From Gemmatimonadota bacterium (GTDB lineage: Bacteria; Gemmatimonadota; Gemmatimonadetes; Gemmatimonadales; Gemmatimonadaceae), in contig DAHUXM010000028.1 of the NCBI GenBank assembly GCA_027307165.1, forward strand, positions 62,001 through 126,000: a DNA stretch of 64,000 nucleotides. Direction: 5' to 3'. The notes beneath the pieces were generated by a model, which was not told the DNA's origin, did not search any database, and saw only the letters and a program-made list of their open reading frames with translations. Each line of letters starts with the position of its first letter. Within the stretch, counting starts at the first letter, position 1. The position numbers were made by a program, and so were the translations under genes. Shown piece by piece: positions 36,855-44,926 of the stretch.

Positions 36855-37391
36855 GTGAATTTTCGCGCGCTCCTGCGGCGTGCGTTTCCTTACATAGTGA
36901 TCGGCATCGGCGGCTTCGCGCTTGCTTACGTCGTGATCTTGATCTTCGTCCTTCCCACGAAGATCGTTCCATCAGCGCCGCAGTCTTCCGCTCCCGCGTC
37001 GTCGCCGGCATTCCAGCCCATCGATACGGCAGTCACGCAGCCACCGCCCATGCCGGCCGAGCCTCCGCCGGTCAACGCTCGAATCATTCCGGCGCCACGG
37101 GACACGGCGCCCATCATCACGCCCGATCTCGTGGGCATGGCACTCCCGGACGCGCGCGGCGTCCTGAACAACCTGCGTCTCAGAGCCGTGGTGACCCGCG
37201 ATACCAGCTCGTTTCAGCCCCCGAATACCGTGATCCGGCAGGATCCAGCCGCAAATTCACCCATCACGGCGGGTGAATCCGTCACTCTTACTGTCTCGTA
37301 CTTTCCTCCGGACAGCACCTCCAATACAATCCGGGTACCGCGAACGCCCGCGCCACCGATTATCCGGCCAGCCGCAGATTCGCTCCACTAG
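36855..37391 (+). CDS. Membrane-anchored PASTA-domain protein
   Basis: A 178-residue protein with one N-terminal membrane helix (about 11-34), a long Pro/Ala-rich periplasmic linker and a single PASTA domain (about 88-150: TPDLVGMALPDARGVLNNLRL ... VIRQDPAANSPITAGESVTL). PASTA domains bind peptidoglycan fragments. There is no kinase or transpeptidase domain, so it may be a cell-wall sensor or adaptor. It follows rsmB without a gap and precedes rpe. The function is inferred from the domain only. Confidence 0.85.
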   Translation: MNFRALLRRAFPYIVIGIGGFALAYVVILIFVLPTKIVPSAPQSSAPASSPAFQPIDTAVTQPPPMPAEPPPVNARIIPAPRDTAPIITPDLVGMALPDARGVLNNLRLRAVVTRDTSSFQPPNTVIRQDPAANSPITAGESVTLTVSYFPPDSTSNTIRVPRTPAPPIIRPAADSLH

Positions 37392-37418
37392 TTGGACACG
37401 ACCCATCCAAAGCACGTC

Positions 37419-38093
37419 ATGACAGTGAAACCAATTCGAATCGCCCCCTCGATACTGAGCGCGGACTTCGCATGCCTTCGCGACGAGATCGACATGTGCA
37501 GGCAGGGCGGCGCTGACTGGATTCATGTCGATGTGATGGATGGACAGTTCGTTCCGAATCTGACATTCGGTGCCAAGGTGATCGACGCGGTGAAACGTTG
37601 CACCGACCTGCCCATCGACGTTCATCTGATGGTGATCCATCCGGAATCGTACTTCGAGGATTTCGCACGCGCGGGCGCAACGGGACTGACGATCCACGCC
37701 GAGGCCACCGTGCATCTCCAGCGTCACCTGTCCCATATCAGATCGCTCGGCTGTAGAGCGGGAGTCGCGATCAATCCCGCGACGTCGCTGGACTCCGTGC
37801 GTGAAGTGACTGACGACATCGATCTCCTGCTCGTGATGACGGTCAATCCGGGATTCGGAGGACAGGCGTTCATTCCTGCGTCGATCGACAAGATCCGACG
37901 CGCGCGGCGTCTGCTCGACGAGTCACGCTCCGATGCTGATCTGGAAGTCGACGGCGGTGTGGCACGCGACACGATTCTGCAGTGCCGTCGTGCCGGCGCC
38001 GACACATTTGTCGCAGGCAACGCGATCTTCTCCGCGTCCAGACCGTCTGCAGAAATTGGCGAGCTCAAAGCCGCCGCGACGGAGCTGGCATGA
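37419..38093 (+). CDS. rpe: Ribulose-phosphate 3-epimerase
   Basis: A TIM-barrel enzyme of 224 residues that interconverts ribulose-5-phosphate and xylulose-5-phosphate. Motifs: IAPSILSADFACL, DWIHVDVMDGQFVPN, DVHLMVIHPE, LLVMTVNPGFGGQAFIP and LEVDGGVARDT, with the metal His and Asp residues in place. I choose ATG 37419; a TTG at 37392, directly after the previous stop, would add nine residues. The stop overlaps the next gene's ATG. Confidence 0.96.
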   Translation: MTVKPIRIAPSILSADFACLRDEIDMCRQGGADWIHVDVMDGQFVPNLTFGAKVIDAVKRCTDLPIDVHLMVIHPESYFEDFARAGATGLTIHAEATVHLQRHLSHIRSLGCRAGVAINPATSLDSVREVTDDIDLLLVMTVNPGFGGQAFIPASIDKIRRARRLLDESRSDADLEVDGGVARDTILQCRRAGADTFVAGNAIFSASRPSAEIGELKAAATELA

Positions 38094-38632
38094 CCGGCCG
38101 CGGACAGTTGGGCGTCGTTGCAATAGTGCTTGTTGCGGTGGCCGCGATCGGATTCGCGGTTACGCGCGCCCTCGGAACCGAGCTCACGCCGCTTGGCGCT
38201 GGCACGAGAGCTCCCGACTTTCATGCAGTAACGCTCGACACGCCGCCCAAACCGAAATCTCTCGCCGACTACAAGGGCCAGGTTGTTCTGGTCAATGTCT
38301 GGGCGACATGGTGCCAACCATGCAGGGTCGAGATGCCAAGCATCGAGCGCCTGTACAAGACATACGGACCCAAGGGCTTGCGCGTGGTCGCGGTGAGCAT
38401 CGACGATCCGGGTACCGAGCCAGCCATTCGCGCGTTCGTACGGGACATGGGAATGACATTCGATGTGCTGCACGATCCCGCCGGCAAGATCGAGCACGCA
38501 TATCAGGTGACCGGTTACCCCGAAACAGTGATCATTGGCAAGGACGGCGTGATTCGCAAGAAAGTTGCGATGGCCATCGACTGGGACACAGAGGGAAACC
38601 GCCGTCTCATCGAACATCTGCTTTCAGAATGA
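38090..38632 (+). CDS. TlpA/ResA-like membrane-anchored thioredoxin
   Basis: A 180-residue protein with an N-terminal membrane anchor (about 6-28) and a periplasmic thioredoxin fold of the AhpC/TSA-TlpA type. The redox motif is WATWCQPCRVEMP, and the cis-proline region is GYPETVIIGKDGVI. Family members reduce disulfides in cytochrome c maturation or other exported proteins. ATG 38090 overlaps the rpe stop (ATGA). The frame is open further upstream but only inside rpe. Confidence 0.9.
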   Translation: MTGRGQLGVVAIVLVAVAAIGFAVTRALGTELTPLGAGTRAPDFHAVTLDTPPKPKSLADYKGQVVLVNVWATWCQPCRVEMPSIERLYKTYGPKGLRVVAVSIDDPGTEPAIRAFVRDMGMTFDVLHDPAGKIEHAYQVTGYPETVIIGKDGVIRKKVAMAIDWDTEGNRRLIEHLLSE

Positions 38633-38650
38633 CACGAGCATGACACTGTC

Positions 38651-39685
38651 GTGACTCGCATCCTGGGCATCGAGACATCGTGTGATGAAACGTCGGCTGC
38701 GATTGTCGATGACGCGAACGGCGTTCCAACGCTTCGCTCACTCGTCATTCTCTCGCAGGACGTGCATCGCGTCTTCGGCGGTGTGGTCCCGGAGATCGCG
38801 TCGCGCGCGCACCTCACGGCTATAGTCCCCGTGGTACGCGAGACCGTTGCGCAGGCAGCCGCCACTCTGAGCGATCTCGATGCTGTAGCGGTTACGACCG
38901 AGCCAGGACTGGTTGGCGCACTCATGGTAGGATTGAACTACGCCAAGGGCCTGTCGCTCGCGCTCGATATTCCGATGATCGCGGTCCATCACATGGAAGG
39001 TCATCTCTTCGCGACTTCGCTGGATGATGCGACCGCCGAGCCCCCGTTCACCGCCCTCCTGGTTTCCGGAGGCCATACCCTGTTGCTCGATGTTCCGGCG
39101 TGGGGCAGCTACAAGCTGCTCGGCTCCACGCGCGACGACGCCGCCGGTGAAGCCTTCGACAAGGTCGCGAAGTTGCTTGGTTTGCCATATCCCGGCGGAC
39201 GTCACGTAGAGGCACTTGCGCGCGATGGAGATCCTTCGCGCTTCCGCTTCAGCCGGCCGATGTTGCACAGAAATACGCCGAGCGACGACTCGTCCTATCT
39301 TGACGTTTCATTCAGCGGACTCAAGACCGCCGTGCTCAACGCGGTACGGGGCTCGACCGACATCGAGCGCGATCGCGCCGATATCGCGCGTGGATTTCAG
39401 GATGCGCTCATCGAGACGCTTGTCGAGAAAACCGCGCGCGCGGCCGCCATGTTTCACCGTGACCGGATAGTGCTCGGCGGCGGCGTCGCCTGCAATCGCA
39501 CATTGATCGAGGCTATGCGCGCACGCATGGGCGTCCACGTCGAGGTGTTCGCGCCTACTCCACGACTCGCTACGGACAACGCCGCCATGATCGCCCGGGC
39601 GGGACTCTTCCGTTATAATCATGGTGAGCGGGCATCGCTCGACCACGCCGCACGAGCGACCGCACCACTTCCTGGCCAGGAATGA
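38651..39685 (+). CDS. tsaD: tRNA N6-adenosine threonylcarbamoyltransferase
   Basis: A 344-residue ASKHA-fold protein that transfers threonylcarbamoyl to A37 of ANN-decoding tRNAs. It opens GIETSCDETSAAIVD; the metal-binding histidines lie in AVHHMEGHLFA; LLVSGGHTLLL and GEAFDKVAKLLGLPYPGG follow, then FSGLKTAVLN and LGGGVACNRTLIE. It starts at GTG and ends in an ATGA overlap with lgt. TsaB, TsaC and TsaE are not in the window. Confidence 0.96.
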   Translation: MTRILGIETSCDETSAAIVDDANGVPTLRSLVILSQDVHRVFGGVVPEIASRAHLTAIVPVVRETVAQAAATLSDLDAVAVTTEPGLVGALMVGLNYAKGLSLALDIPMIAVHHMEGHLFATSLDDATAEPPFTALLVSGGHTLLLDVPAWGSYKLLGSTRDDAAGEAFDKVAKLLGLPYPGGRHVEALARDGDPSRFRFSRPMLHRNTPSDDSSYLDVSFSGLKTAVLNAVRGSTDIERDRADIARGFQDALIETLVEKTARAAAMFHRDRIVLGGGVACNRTLIEAMRARMGVHVEVFAPTPRLATDNAAMIARAGLFRYNHGERASLDHAARATAPLPGQE

Positions 39686-40536
39686 CTCACATCTTCGCAT
39701 CGATCTCACAGAACGCCTTCACCTACAACATCGGCCGATTCGAATTCACCGGATTCGGCATCGCGATGCTGGCAGCGTTCATAATTGCCCAGATCGTCGC
39801 ACAGCGCGAGATGTGGCGCCGCGGCCACGATCCGGCACCGATCTCGGATCTGGTATTTGCAGCCGTCATCGGCGGAATACTGGGCGGCAAGATCTACTAC
39901 GCGATACTGATGGGCGACGTCAGCGCGCTCTTCAGCCGGGCCGGCCTGGTGTTCTGGGGCGGGCTCATTGGTGGAATCATCGCCGTGCTGTTTGTCGCGT
40001 GGCGCAAGAAGATGAGCCTGTTGCGCGTCGCGGACGTTGGAGGAATTGCCGTCGCTGCCGCCTACTCCATCGGGCGTACCGGCTGCTGGGCGGTCGGTGA
40101 CGACTACGGAAGGCCGTGGAATGGGCCGTGGGCCGTCGCTTTCCCGAACGGCGCGCCGCCGAGTACGGTTGGAAACATGACGCGCATGTTCCACATGCCC
40201 TTCCCCGCTGGAATGAATCCGATGCAGGTTGTGTCGGTGCACCCGACGCAACTGTACGAGGTCGTGCTCGCCTTCATCATGTTCCTGATCCTGTGGCGCT
40301 TGCGCGACCACGCGCACGCGGAAGGCTGGCTGTTTGGCGTCTACTGCGTTATGGCAGGAACCGAGCGCTTCTTCATGGAGATCTTTCGCGCCAAGGACGA
40401 TCGCTTCTTCGGCCCGTTTACGAGTGCGCAGGTGATCGCGGTGCTGTTCGTAATTGCGGGAGTGATCATAATGCAGCTTCGCCGCAACGTTACCGAGCGC
40501 GCACCGGGAATCCACGCGCAACCACGCTCCGCGTAA
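39682..40536 (+). CDS. lgt: Prolipoprotein diacylglyceryl transferase
   Basis: An inner-membrane enzyme of 284 residues with about seven helices. It transfers diacylglycerol from phosphatidylglycerol to the lipobox Cys of prolipoproteins. The signature SIGRTGCWAVGDDYGRP holds the essential Arg/Asn-type residues; VHPTQLYEVVLAFIMF and the terminal helix match too. The ATG overlaps the tsaD stop. It is the last gene of the plus-strand housekeeping run and faces the convergent CYTH gene 31 bases away. Confidence 0.95.
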   Translation: MTHIFASISQNAFTYNIGRFEFTGFGIAMLAAFIIAQIVAQREMWRRGHDPAPISDLVFAAVIGGILGGKIYYAILMGDVSALFSRAGLVFWGGLIGGIIAVLFVAWRKKMSLLRVADVGGIAVAAAYSIGRTGCWAVGDDYGRPWNGPWAVAFPNGAPPSTVGNMTRMFHMPFPAGMNPMQVVSVHPTQLYEVVLAFIMFLILWRLRDHAHAEGWLFGVYCVMAGTERFFMEIFRAKDDRFFGPFTSAQVIAVLFVIAGVIIMQLRRNVTERAPGIHAQPRSA

Positions 40537-40567
40537 CCCACACGACGCGCTGCCGGCCGCCAGGTGA

Positions 40568-41179
40568 TCAACCGGCCTCGAGATCCTGGTCACAGATCGC
40601 GGCCCGCTGTCCGGTTCGTGCCTCGTACGCACGAACGAAATCGGCCAACCGATCGGCTGAGAACATCGCTCGCGGGATCCCGAGCGCGCTGATGGTGCGC
40701 TCGATTCCGGTCTGATAGCCCTCGACCTCGACCAGCGCGTCCATCCGCGGATATTGCTCGAACCGGATCACCGTCCGCGCATCGGTCTCCGCGTCCATGA
40801 TCTCATACTGTACGATTTTTCGGTCAATCTGACTGATTATCCCAAAACCTAGCCGGCTGAGGATTGCCGCCAGCTGATCGGGGTCGGTCACGCCGGTAGT
40901 CAACTCGGATCGAACCTTGAAGCCCCCCTCGCGCAGGGTCGGGCCCTTCCAATCGAGGTGCGCGGTGACGCCAAGCCGGCTCACGTAGCTCCGAATCCGC
41001 AGGACAAAATCGCTTGCGGCCAGCATCCCGTCCGGCGTGTCATAAATGCGATCGTGCAACGAGCCATCGAACACGATCAGCCCGCCTGCATTTTCGATGT
41101 TGCGACGTGCAGCACCGACGTTTTCCACGCGCGCCTTGAGCTCGACCTCGCGCGTCGGCTCGCTCATCCGTTCGCTCAT
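40568..41179 (-). CDS. CYTH-domain protein (class IV adenylate cyclase / triphosphatase-like)
   Basis: A 203-residue CYTH protein. The ExExK signature is EVELKARV, with RIRSY, LDWKGP, VRSELTT and the late VEVEGYQTGIERTI acidic residues of the triphosphate tunnel. Such proteins are either class IV (CyaB) adenylate cyclases or inorganic triphosphatases/thiamine triphosphatases. The sequence spacing suits the CyaB side but does not settle it. Two ATGs (41179, 41167) are possible; the first overlaps the upstream HAD stop by four bases. Confidence 0.88.
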   Translation of the reverse strand: MSERMSEPTREVELKARVENVGAARRNIENAGGLIVFDGSLHDRIYDTPDGMLAASDFVLRIRSYVSRLGVTAHLDWKGPTLREGGFKVRSELTTGVTDPDQLAAILSRLGFGIISQIDRKIVQYEIMDAETDARTVIRFEQYPRMDALVEVEGYQTGIERTISALGIPRAMFSADRLADFVRAYEARTGQRAAICDQDLEAG

Positions 41180-41868
41180 CCGATGATCGCCGTGATGACG
41201 GCGTCGGTGTCGCTCAGATCGGAGAACACGGCGTACGGCTCGTGCGCGCCCAACTCATCCACCGAGTAAGCGCCGGTCGCGACGGCAATCGCGCGCGCAC
41301 CCAGCGTCCTGCCGCACGAGATGTCGGCGGGTGTATCGCCGATGACTATCACATCGCGGCCTCCGAGTGTGACACCAAACGCATCCTGCATGCGCCGATG
41401 CGCGATTGCGGGCAACTCCCCGCGTATCTCGTGATCGGACCCGAATGCGTTGATGCGAAACTGCTCGAAGTCCAGACCAACGGCACCGAGCTTGAGCCTC
41501 GCGCCGGGCTCCACATTCCCGGTGAGAAGACCAAGAACGGAGTCGTCCCGCGCGTGCACTGCATGAATCAACTCGGCAACGCCCGGATACAGACCAACGT
41601 GGCGCTCTGGATCGCGCAGCCGGCTCGGGAGAGTTGCGACGTAGAGAGAAATGACCCGGTCCATCCCCGCATCGATGTCAGCCTCGCTGATTCCGGCATG
41701 AAGCATGGATTCGCGCACGATCTGCTTGTCCGTCTTGCCGTCGTAGCGCATGGACGAATCGCCCGCGGTCCCAAAGACTGTCGCGAGAGCATGCTCCATC
41801 GCGTCGCGACCAGCGCCGCCAGAGTGGAGGATCGTGCCGTCTATGTCGAAAAGAACGAGATGTTGCAT
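41176..41868 (-). CDS. HAD-superfamily phosphatase (phosphoglycolate phosphatase-like)
   Basis: A 230-residue hydrolase. The nucleophile motif is LFDIDGTILHSGG, motif II lies in LLTGN, the motif III lysine follows, and motif IV is VIGDTPADISCGR. A helical cap occupies about residues 20-85. It may clear phosphoglycolate or other small phosphoesters, but its substrate cannot be named. ATG 41868 begins exactly at the domain; there is no ribosome site. It is coupled to the CYTH gene by a four-base overlap. Confidence 0.88.
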   Translation of the reverse strand: MQHLVLFDIDGTILHSGGAGRDAMEHALATVFGTAGDSSMRYDGKTDKQIVRESMLHAGISEADIDAGMDRVISLYVATLPSRLRDPERHVGLYPGVAELIHAVHARDDSVLGLLTGNVEPGARLKLGAVGLDFEQFRINAFGSDHEIRGELPAIAHRRMQDAFGVTLGGRDVIVIGDTPADISCGRTLGARAIAVATGAYSVDELGAHEPYAVFSDLSDTDAVITAIIG

Positions 41869-41887
41869 TATGGAAAATGTAGGAGGC

Positions 41888-42769
41888 TCACGAACGGGTG
41901 AGAAACAATCCGCCGATGATCGAAGCGGTGCCGGCAATCTGCCACACAGTTGGCGCTTCGCCGAGAGCGGCCCAGCCGGTGAGAATCGCGACGATGGGCT
42001 GGAGGTTGCTGTACATCGAAGTCCGCGTCGGTCCCAGGACGCGGATTCCCCTGTAGTAAAAGAGATACGCAACGCCAATCGATATCACGCTGCTGTATGC
42101 CACGCACCACCAGGCAGTGGCAGACGCATGAGCCGATCCGATGCTTGAAATCGCGAATGGAGTAGCGAACGCCAACGGCAACATTCCTCCAGCCATTGTG
42201 AGCGCGCTCAGCTGCACCGAGTCGACACGGTGTGTGAGCGGCTGCAATCCGACAGTATACACGGTCCAGCATAACACGCCCGCGAACACGATCAGCGCTC
42301 CAATAATCGAGCCATGCCCTGACGCACCAGTCGCGCTTCCAAGCATGACGATCGCAACACCTCCGACGGAGAGAGCAATTCCGCCCCACGCTCTCGCATT
42401 CACCTTTTCCACGCCTCTGGCCCAGCTGAGCAGGGCGATGAAAGCGGGCGCCGATGCCAGAATGAGCGCAGCACTTCCGACGCGAGTGCGAGACACCCCA
42501 AACACGAAAAGAAGCTGATACAGACCGTTGCCGAGCACGCCAAGGCCGAGCAGCCGCAGTACGTCGGATCTGGTCGGCCACTTCTTGCGTTGAAGGAGCA
42601 CGGCCGCCAGTAACATCAACGTGGCGATGAGCACGCGCATCCATGTAAACGCCAGTGCGCCGAACGCAAGGCCTGCGTATTTGACCACCGCATAATTGAC
42701 TCCCCATATCGTTGCCATGAGGAGGAGCAGCATGTCGGTAGATCCGAACGATTTTGACCGGTCTGGCAT
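41888..42769 (-). CDS. EamA/DMT-family transporter
   Basis: An inner-membrane protein of about 293 residues with ten membrane helices in two EamA repeats. It opens MLLLLMATIWGVNYAVVKYAG and shows the repeat pattern around GVSRTRVGSAALILASAPAFIALLSW and the second half SVISIGVAYLFYYRGIRVLGPTRTSMYSNLQPIVAIL. Members export amino acids or other small metabolites. ATG 42769 has TAGATT five bases upstream, which may be its -10 box, giving a very short leader. It is divergent from the DUF6941-like gene. Confidence 0.88.
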   Translation of the reverse strand: MPDRSKSFGSTDMLLLLMATIWGVNYAVVKYAGLAFGALAFTWMRVLIATLMLLAAVLLQRKKWPTRSDVLRLLGLGVLGNGLYQLLFVFGVSRTRVGSAALILASAPAFIALLSWARGVEKVNARAWGGIALSVGGVAIVMLGSATGASGHGSIIGALIVFAGVLCWTVYTVGLQPLTHRVDSVQLSALTMAGGMLPLAFATPFAISSIGSAHASATAWWCVAYSSVISIGVAYLFYYRGIRVLGPTRTSMYSNLQPIVAILTGWAALGEAPTVWQIAGTASIIGGLFLTRS

Positions 42770-42793
42770 CCTCAAATCTAGTATCTTTAGAGC

Positions 42794-43225
42794 GTGCACA
42801 TCTCCTTTGCAGTATTCGCCGATGCGGCCAACTTGTCGCAGGAAGGTAAGCTCAACGTCCTCGGGATCTTCGACGCGTTGCACGTGAGCACATTTCCGTC
42901 GATGCACCCGCGTGCTCACTTCGTGGTACGTGTGAAGGGCGGCCCAGCGGATTCCGGTACACATCAGCTGACGTTTCGCTGGGTCAATCCTCGCGACGCG
43001 GAACTGTGGACGTCGAGCGGTGAGCTTGCGGTCGAGGCCGGCCCCACCGCTGCGCTCGAAATGGACCTGCCGATAATTGCGGTAGTCGATCTGCCGCTCG
43101 ATGCCGCCGGCCAGTATACCATGCGGGTCGAGCTGGATGGCGAGCCTGTGGCTCGCACGAGCGTTTTCGTCAACGGCCCCGCCGCCACGCTACCCTACAG
43201 CACCTCGCCAACGCTGGTCTCGTAG
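42794..43225 (+). CDS. DUF6941-like protein
   Basis: A 143-residue beta-rich protein starting at GTG. The N-terminus (SFAVFADAANLSQEGKLNVLGIFD followed by FPSMHPRAHFVVR) matches the pattern of DUF6941 proteins, which are small, widespread in soil bacteria and of unknown function. No signal peptide is seen. Its start is preceded by TATCTT (42782-42787) with no ribosome site, so the mRNA may be leaderless. The gene shares a 24-base divergent promoter region with the EamA gene. The carrier-protein cluster starts 265 bases downstream. Confidence 0.75.
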   Translation: MHISFAVFADAANLSQEGKLNVLGIFDALHVSTFPSMHPRAHFVVRVKGGPADSGTHQLTFRWVNPRDAELWTSSGELAVEAGPTAALEMDLPIIAVVDLPLDAAGQYTMRVELDGEPVARTSVFVNGPAATLPYSTSPTLVS

Positions 43226-43267
43226 CCGGCCGGTCCGATCGGGCGCCAGGGGCCGATACGGACCGAT

Positions 43268-43286
43268 CACGAACATTCGTTTCGTG
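43268..43286. promoter_or_regulatory. Inverted repeat in the leader of the carrier-protein cluster
   Basis: CACGAA and TTCGTG arms, 6-bp perfect, flank a seven-base centre, and a TTGACG hexamer follows at 43291-43296. This lies in the 265-base space before the carrier-protein gene, the only sizeable non-coding stretch near the cluster, and may be its promoter/operator. No clean -10 box is found at standard spacing. Confidence 0.35.
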
Positions 43287-43490
43287 AACCTTGACGCCCC
43301 GCATGCCGATACTGCAAAGCAGACGAATTCCGTATCCCACTGGCCGGGCGTCGTCCTCGTTGGTGGTGAGTGCGCCGCGGTTCAGTTCGGAACCTGGCCA
43401 TCGACGGATGGACGTGACGGCCGCGCGACCGTTGGCGAGAACTGCCATCGCCGTCGTGTCAACGAGTTCTCCCGCTACAAACGCCAGCCC

Positions 43491-43748
43491 ATGATCGACA
43501 AGATCCGCAATACTCTCCATCAGTACGCACATCTGAATCGCGACGTGTTCACGATTTCGGAAGACGCCGATCTGTATGCGTACGGATTGACATCACACGC
43601 CACGGTCAACCTCATGCTTGGACTGGAAGATGCCTTCCAGGTCGAGTTTCCGGAGCGCATGTTGCGCCGCCGAACGTTCGAGACAATTGCCAACATTCAT
43701 GAATCGATCGTAGAGCTCACAGCTGGCCAGCCGACGGCCGCATCCTGA
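43491..43748 (+). CDS. Free-standing acyl/peptidyl carrier protein
   Basis: An 85-residue acidic four-helix carrier protein. The probable phosphopantetheine serine is S35 in YGLTSHATVNLML, which replaces the common DSL with TSH; helix II (LGLEDAFQVEFPE) is typical. The longer frame upstream is Arg-rich and looks non-coding, so ATG 43491 is the start. It is the first gene of a six-gene unit with an amino acid:carrier-protein ligase, so it probably carries an aminoacyl thioester rather than a fatty acid. No phosphopantetheinyl transferase is nearby. Confidence 0.9.
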   Translation: MIDKIRNTLHQYAHLNRDVFTISEDADLYAYGLTSHATVNLMLGLEDAFQVEFPERMLRRRTFETIANIHESIVELTAGQPTAAS

Positions 43749-43756
43749 GCGCCGCG

Positions 43757-44926
43757 ATGCCTATCACTGTGATGAGCCGTTCGTTCGGCGCCCTCGAGAA
43801 AGCGCAACGCATCGGGCTGGAGATAGCCGCGCCCGCCGCCGACTCGGTAGATAGAGAAGCACGTTTTCCGTCGGAGTCGTTCGATGCCCTGCGTGCAGAG
43901 CGCATGCTCGGGATCTTCATTCCGACAGAATTCGGCGGCGGCGGATGCTCTATCGCGGACGTCTCGGCGATATGCACTGCACTCGGCCAGCACTGCTCGG
44001 CAACCGCGATGATATTCGCGATGCATCAGATACAGGTCGCGTGCATCGTGCGTCATGCGCGGGAATCCGAATTCTTCGCCAGCTACCTCGCGGAGCTCGC
44101 TGACACGCAATCGCTGATCGCCTCGGCGACTTCGGAGATCGGTGTCGGCGGCGACACTCGCTCGTCCGTCTGCGCCATCGAACGCGACAGCGGTTCGTTC
44201 TCGATCAAGAAGCAGGCGCCCGTCATCTCCTACGGCGAGTACGCGGATGCGATTCTCGCGACCGCGCGCCGCACGCCCGATTCACCGCCAAGCGATCAGG
44301 TCCTCGTGCTGCTCAAGCGCGACGAGTTCACTCTCGCACGCACTAGCGGCTGGGATACGCTGGGCTTCCGCGGTACGTGCAGCCCAGGCTTCATGCTCTC
44401 GGCCCGCGCTACCGAGGATCACATCCTCGCCGATTCGTTCGCCGACATCTCCAGTCAGACCATGCTGCCGGTATCGCACATCGTGTGGACATCGCTCTGG
44501 CTCGGAATCGCGACTGCTGCCGTTGGACGGGCCCGGGCCTATATCAGGGCCGAGGCACGCAAGAGTCCCGGCAAGACGCCAGCGGCCAGCGTCCGGCTTG
44601 CCGAAGTCGTCAGCAAGCTCCAGGGGATGCGCGCACTGGTGAACGATTCCGTTCGCGACTACGAGGTTACGGGTGGAGAAGCCGACGCTGCATCCGGAAT
44701 GAACTTCGCCATCCGCATGAACAACCTCAAGCTCAGTTGCTCCACCGCTGTCGTGGACATCGTGAGTCAGTCGATGCTGATCTGCGGAATGTCGGGTTAC
44801 CGCATCGATTCCAAATTCTCACTCGGCAGACTGCTGCGCGATGCGTATGGCGCGGCGCTCATGATCAACAACGACCGCATTTACGGAGCAAACGCCGCGA
44901 TGCTTCTGGTATCGAAGGATGATTGA
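43757..44926 (+). CDS. Acyl-CoA dehydrogenase-like flavoprotein
   Basis: A 389-residue protein with the acyl-CoA dehydrogenase fold: N-terminal helices (ESFDALRAERMLGIFIPTEFGGGG), a beta middle domain (IASATSEIGVGGDTRSS), and a C-terminal helical FAD domain. In the region where fatty-acyl enzymes have the catalytic Glu (IYEGT), this one reads ALMINNDRIYGAN, so the canonical base is missing. Relatives oxidise prolyl or other aminoacyl groups on carrier proteins. It starts eight bases after the carrier protein and overlaps the ligase by eight bases. A substrate tethered to the carrier protein is the best inference. Confidence 0.88.
   Translation: MPITVMSRSFGALEKAQRIGLEIAAPAADSVDREARFPSESFDALRAERMLGIFIPTEFGGGGCSIADVSAICTALGQHCSATAMIFAMHQIQVACIVRHARESEFFASYLAELADTQSLIASATSEIGVGGDTRSSVCAIERDSGSFSIKKQAPVISYGEYADAILATARRTPDSPPSDQVLVLLKRDEFTLARTSGWDTLGFRGTCSPGFMLSARATEDHILADSFADISSQTMLPVSHIVWTSLWLGIATAAVGRARAYIRAEARKSPGKTPAASVRLAEVVSKLQGMRALVNDSVRDYEVTGGEADAASGMNFAIRMNNLKLSCSTAVVDIVSQSMLICGMSGYRIDSKFSLGRLLRDAYGAALMINNDRIYGANAAMLLVSKDD

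Noticed and set aside
43101-43490. N-terminal extension of the carrier protein in the same frame
   Set aside because: It overlaps the DUF6941-like gene, is Arg/Pro/Ser-rich and unlike any carrier protein. ATG 43491 begins the domain exactly.
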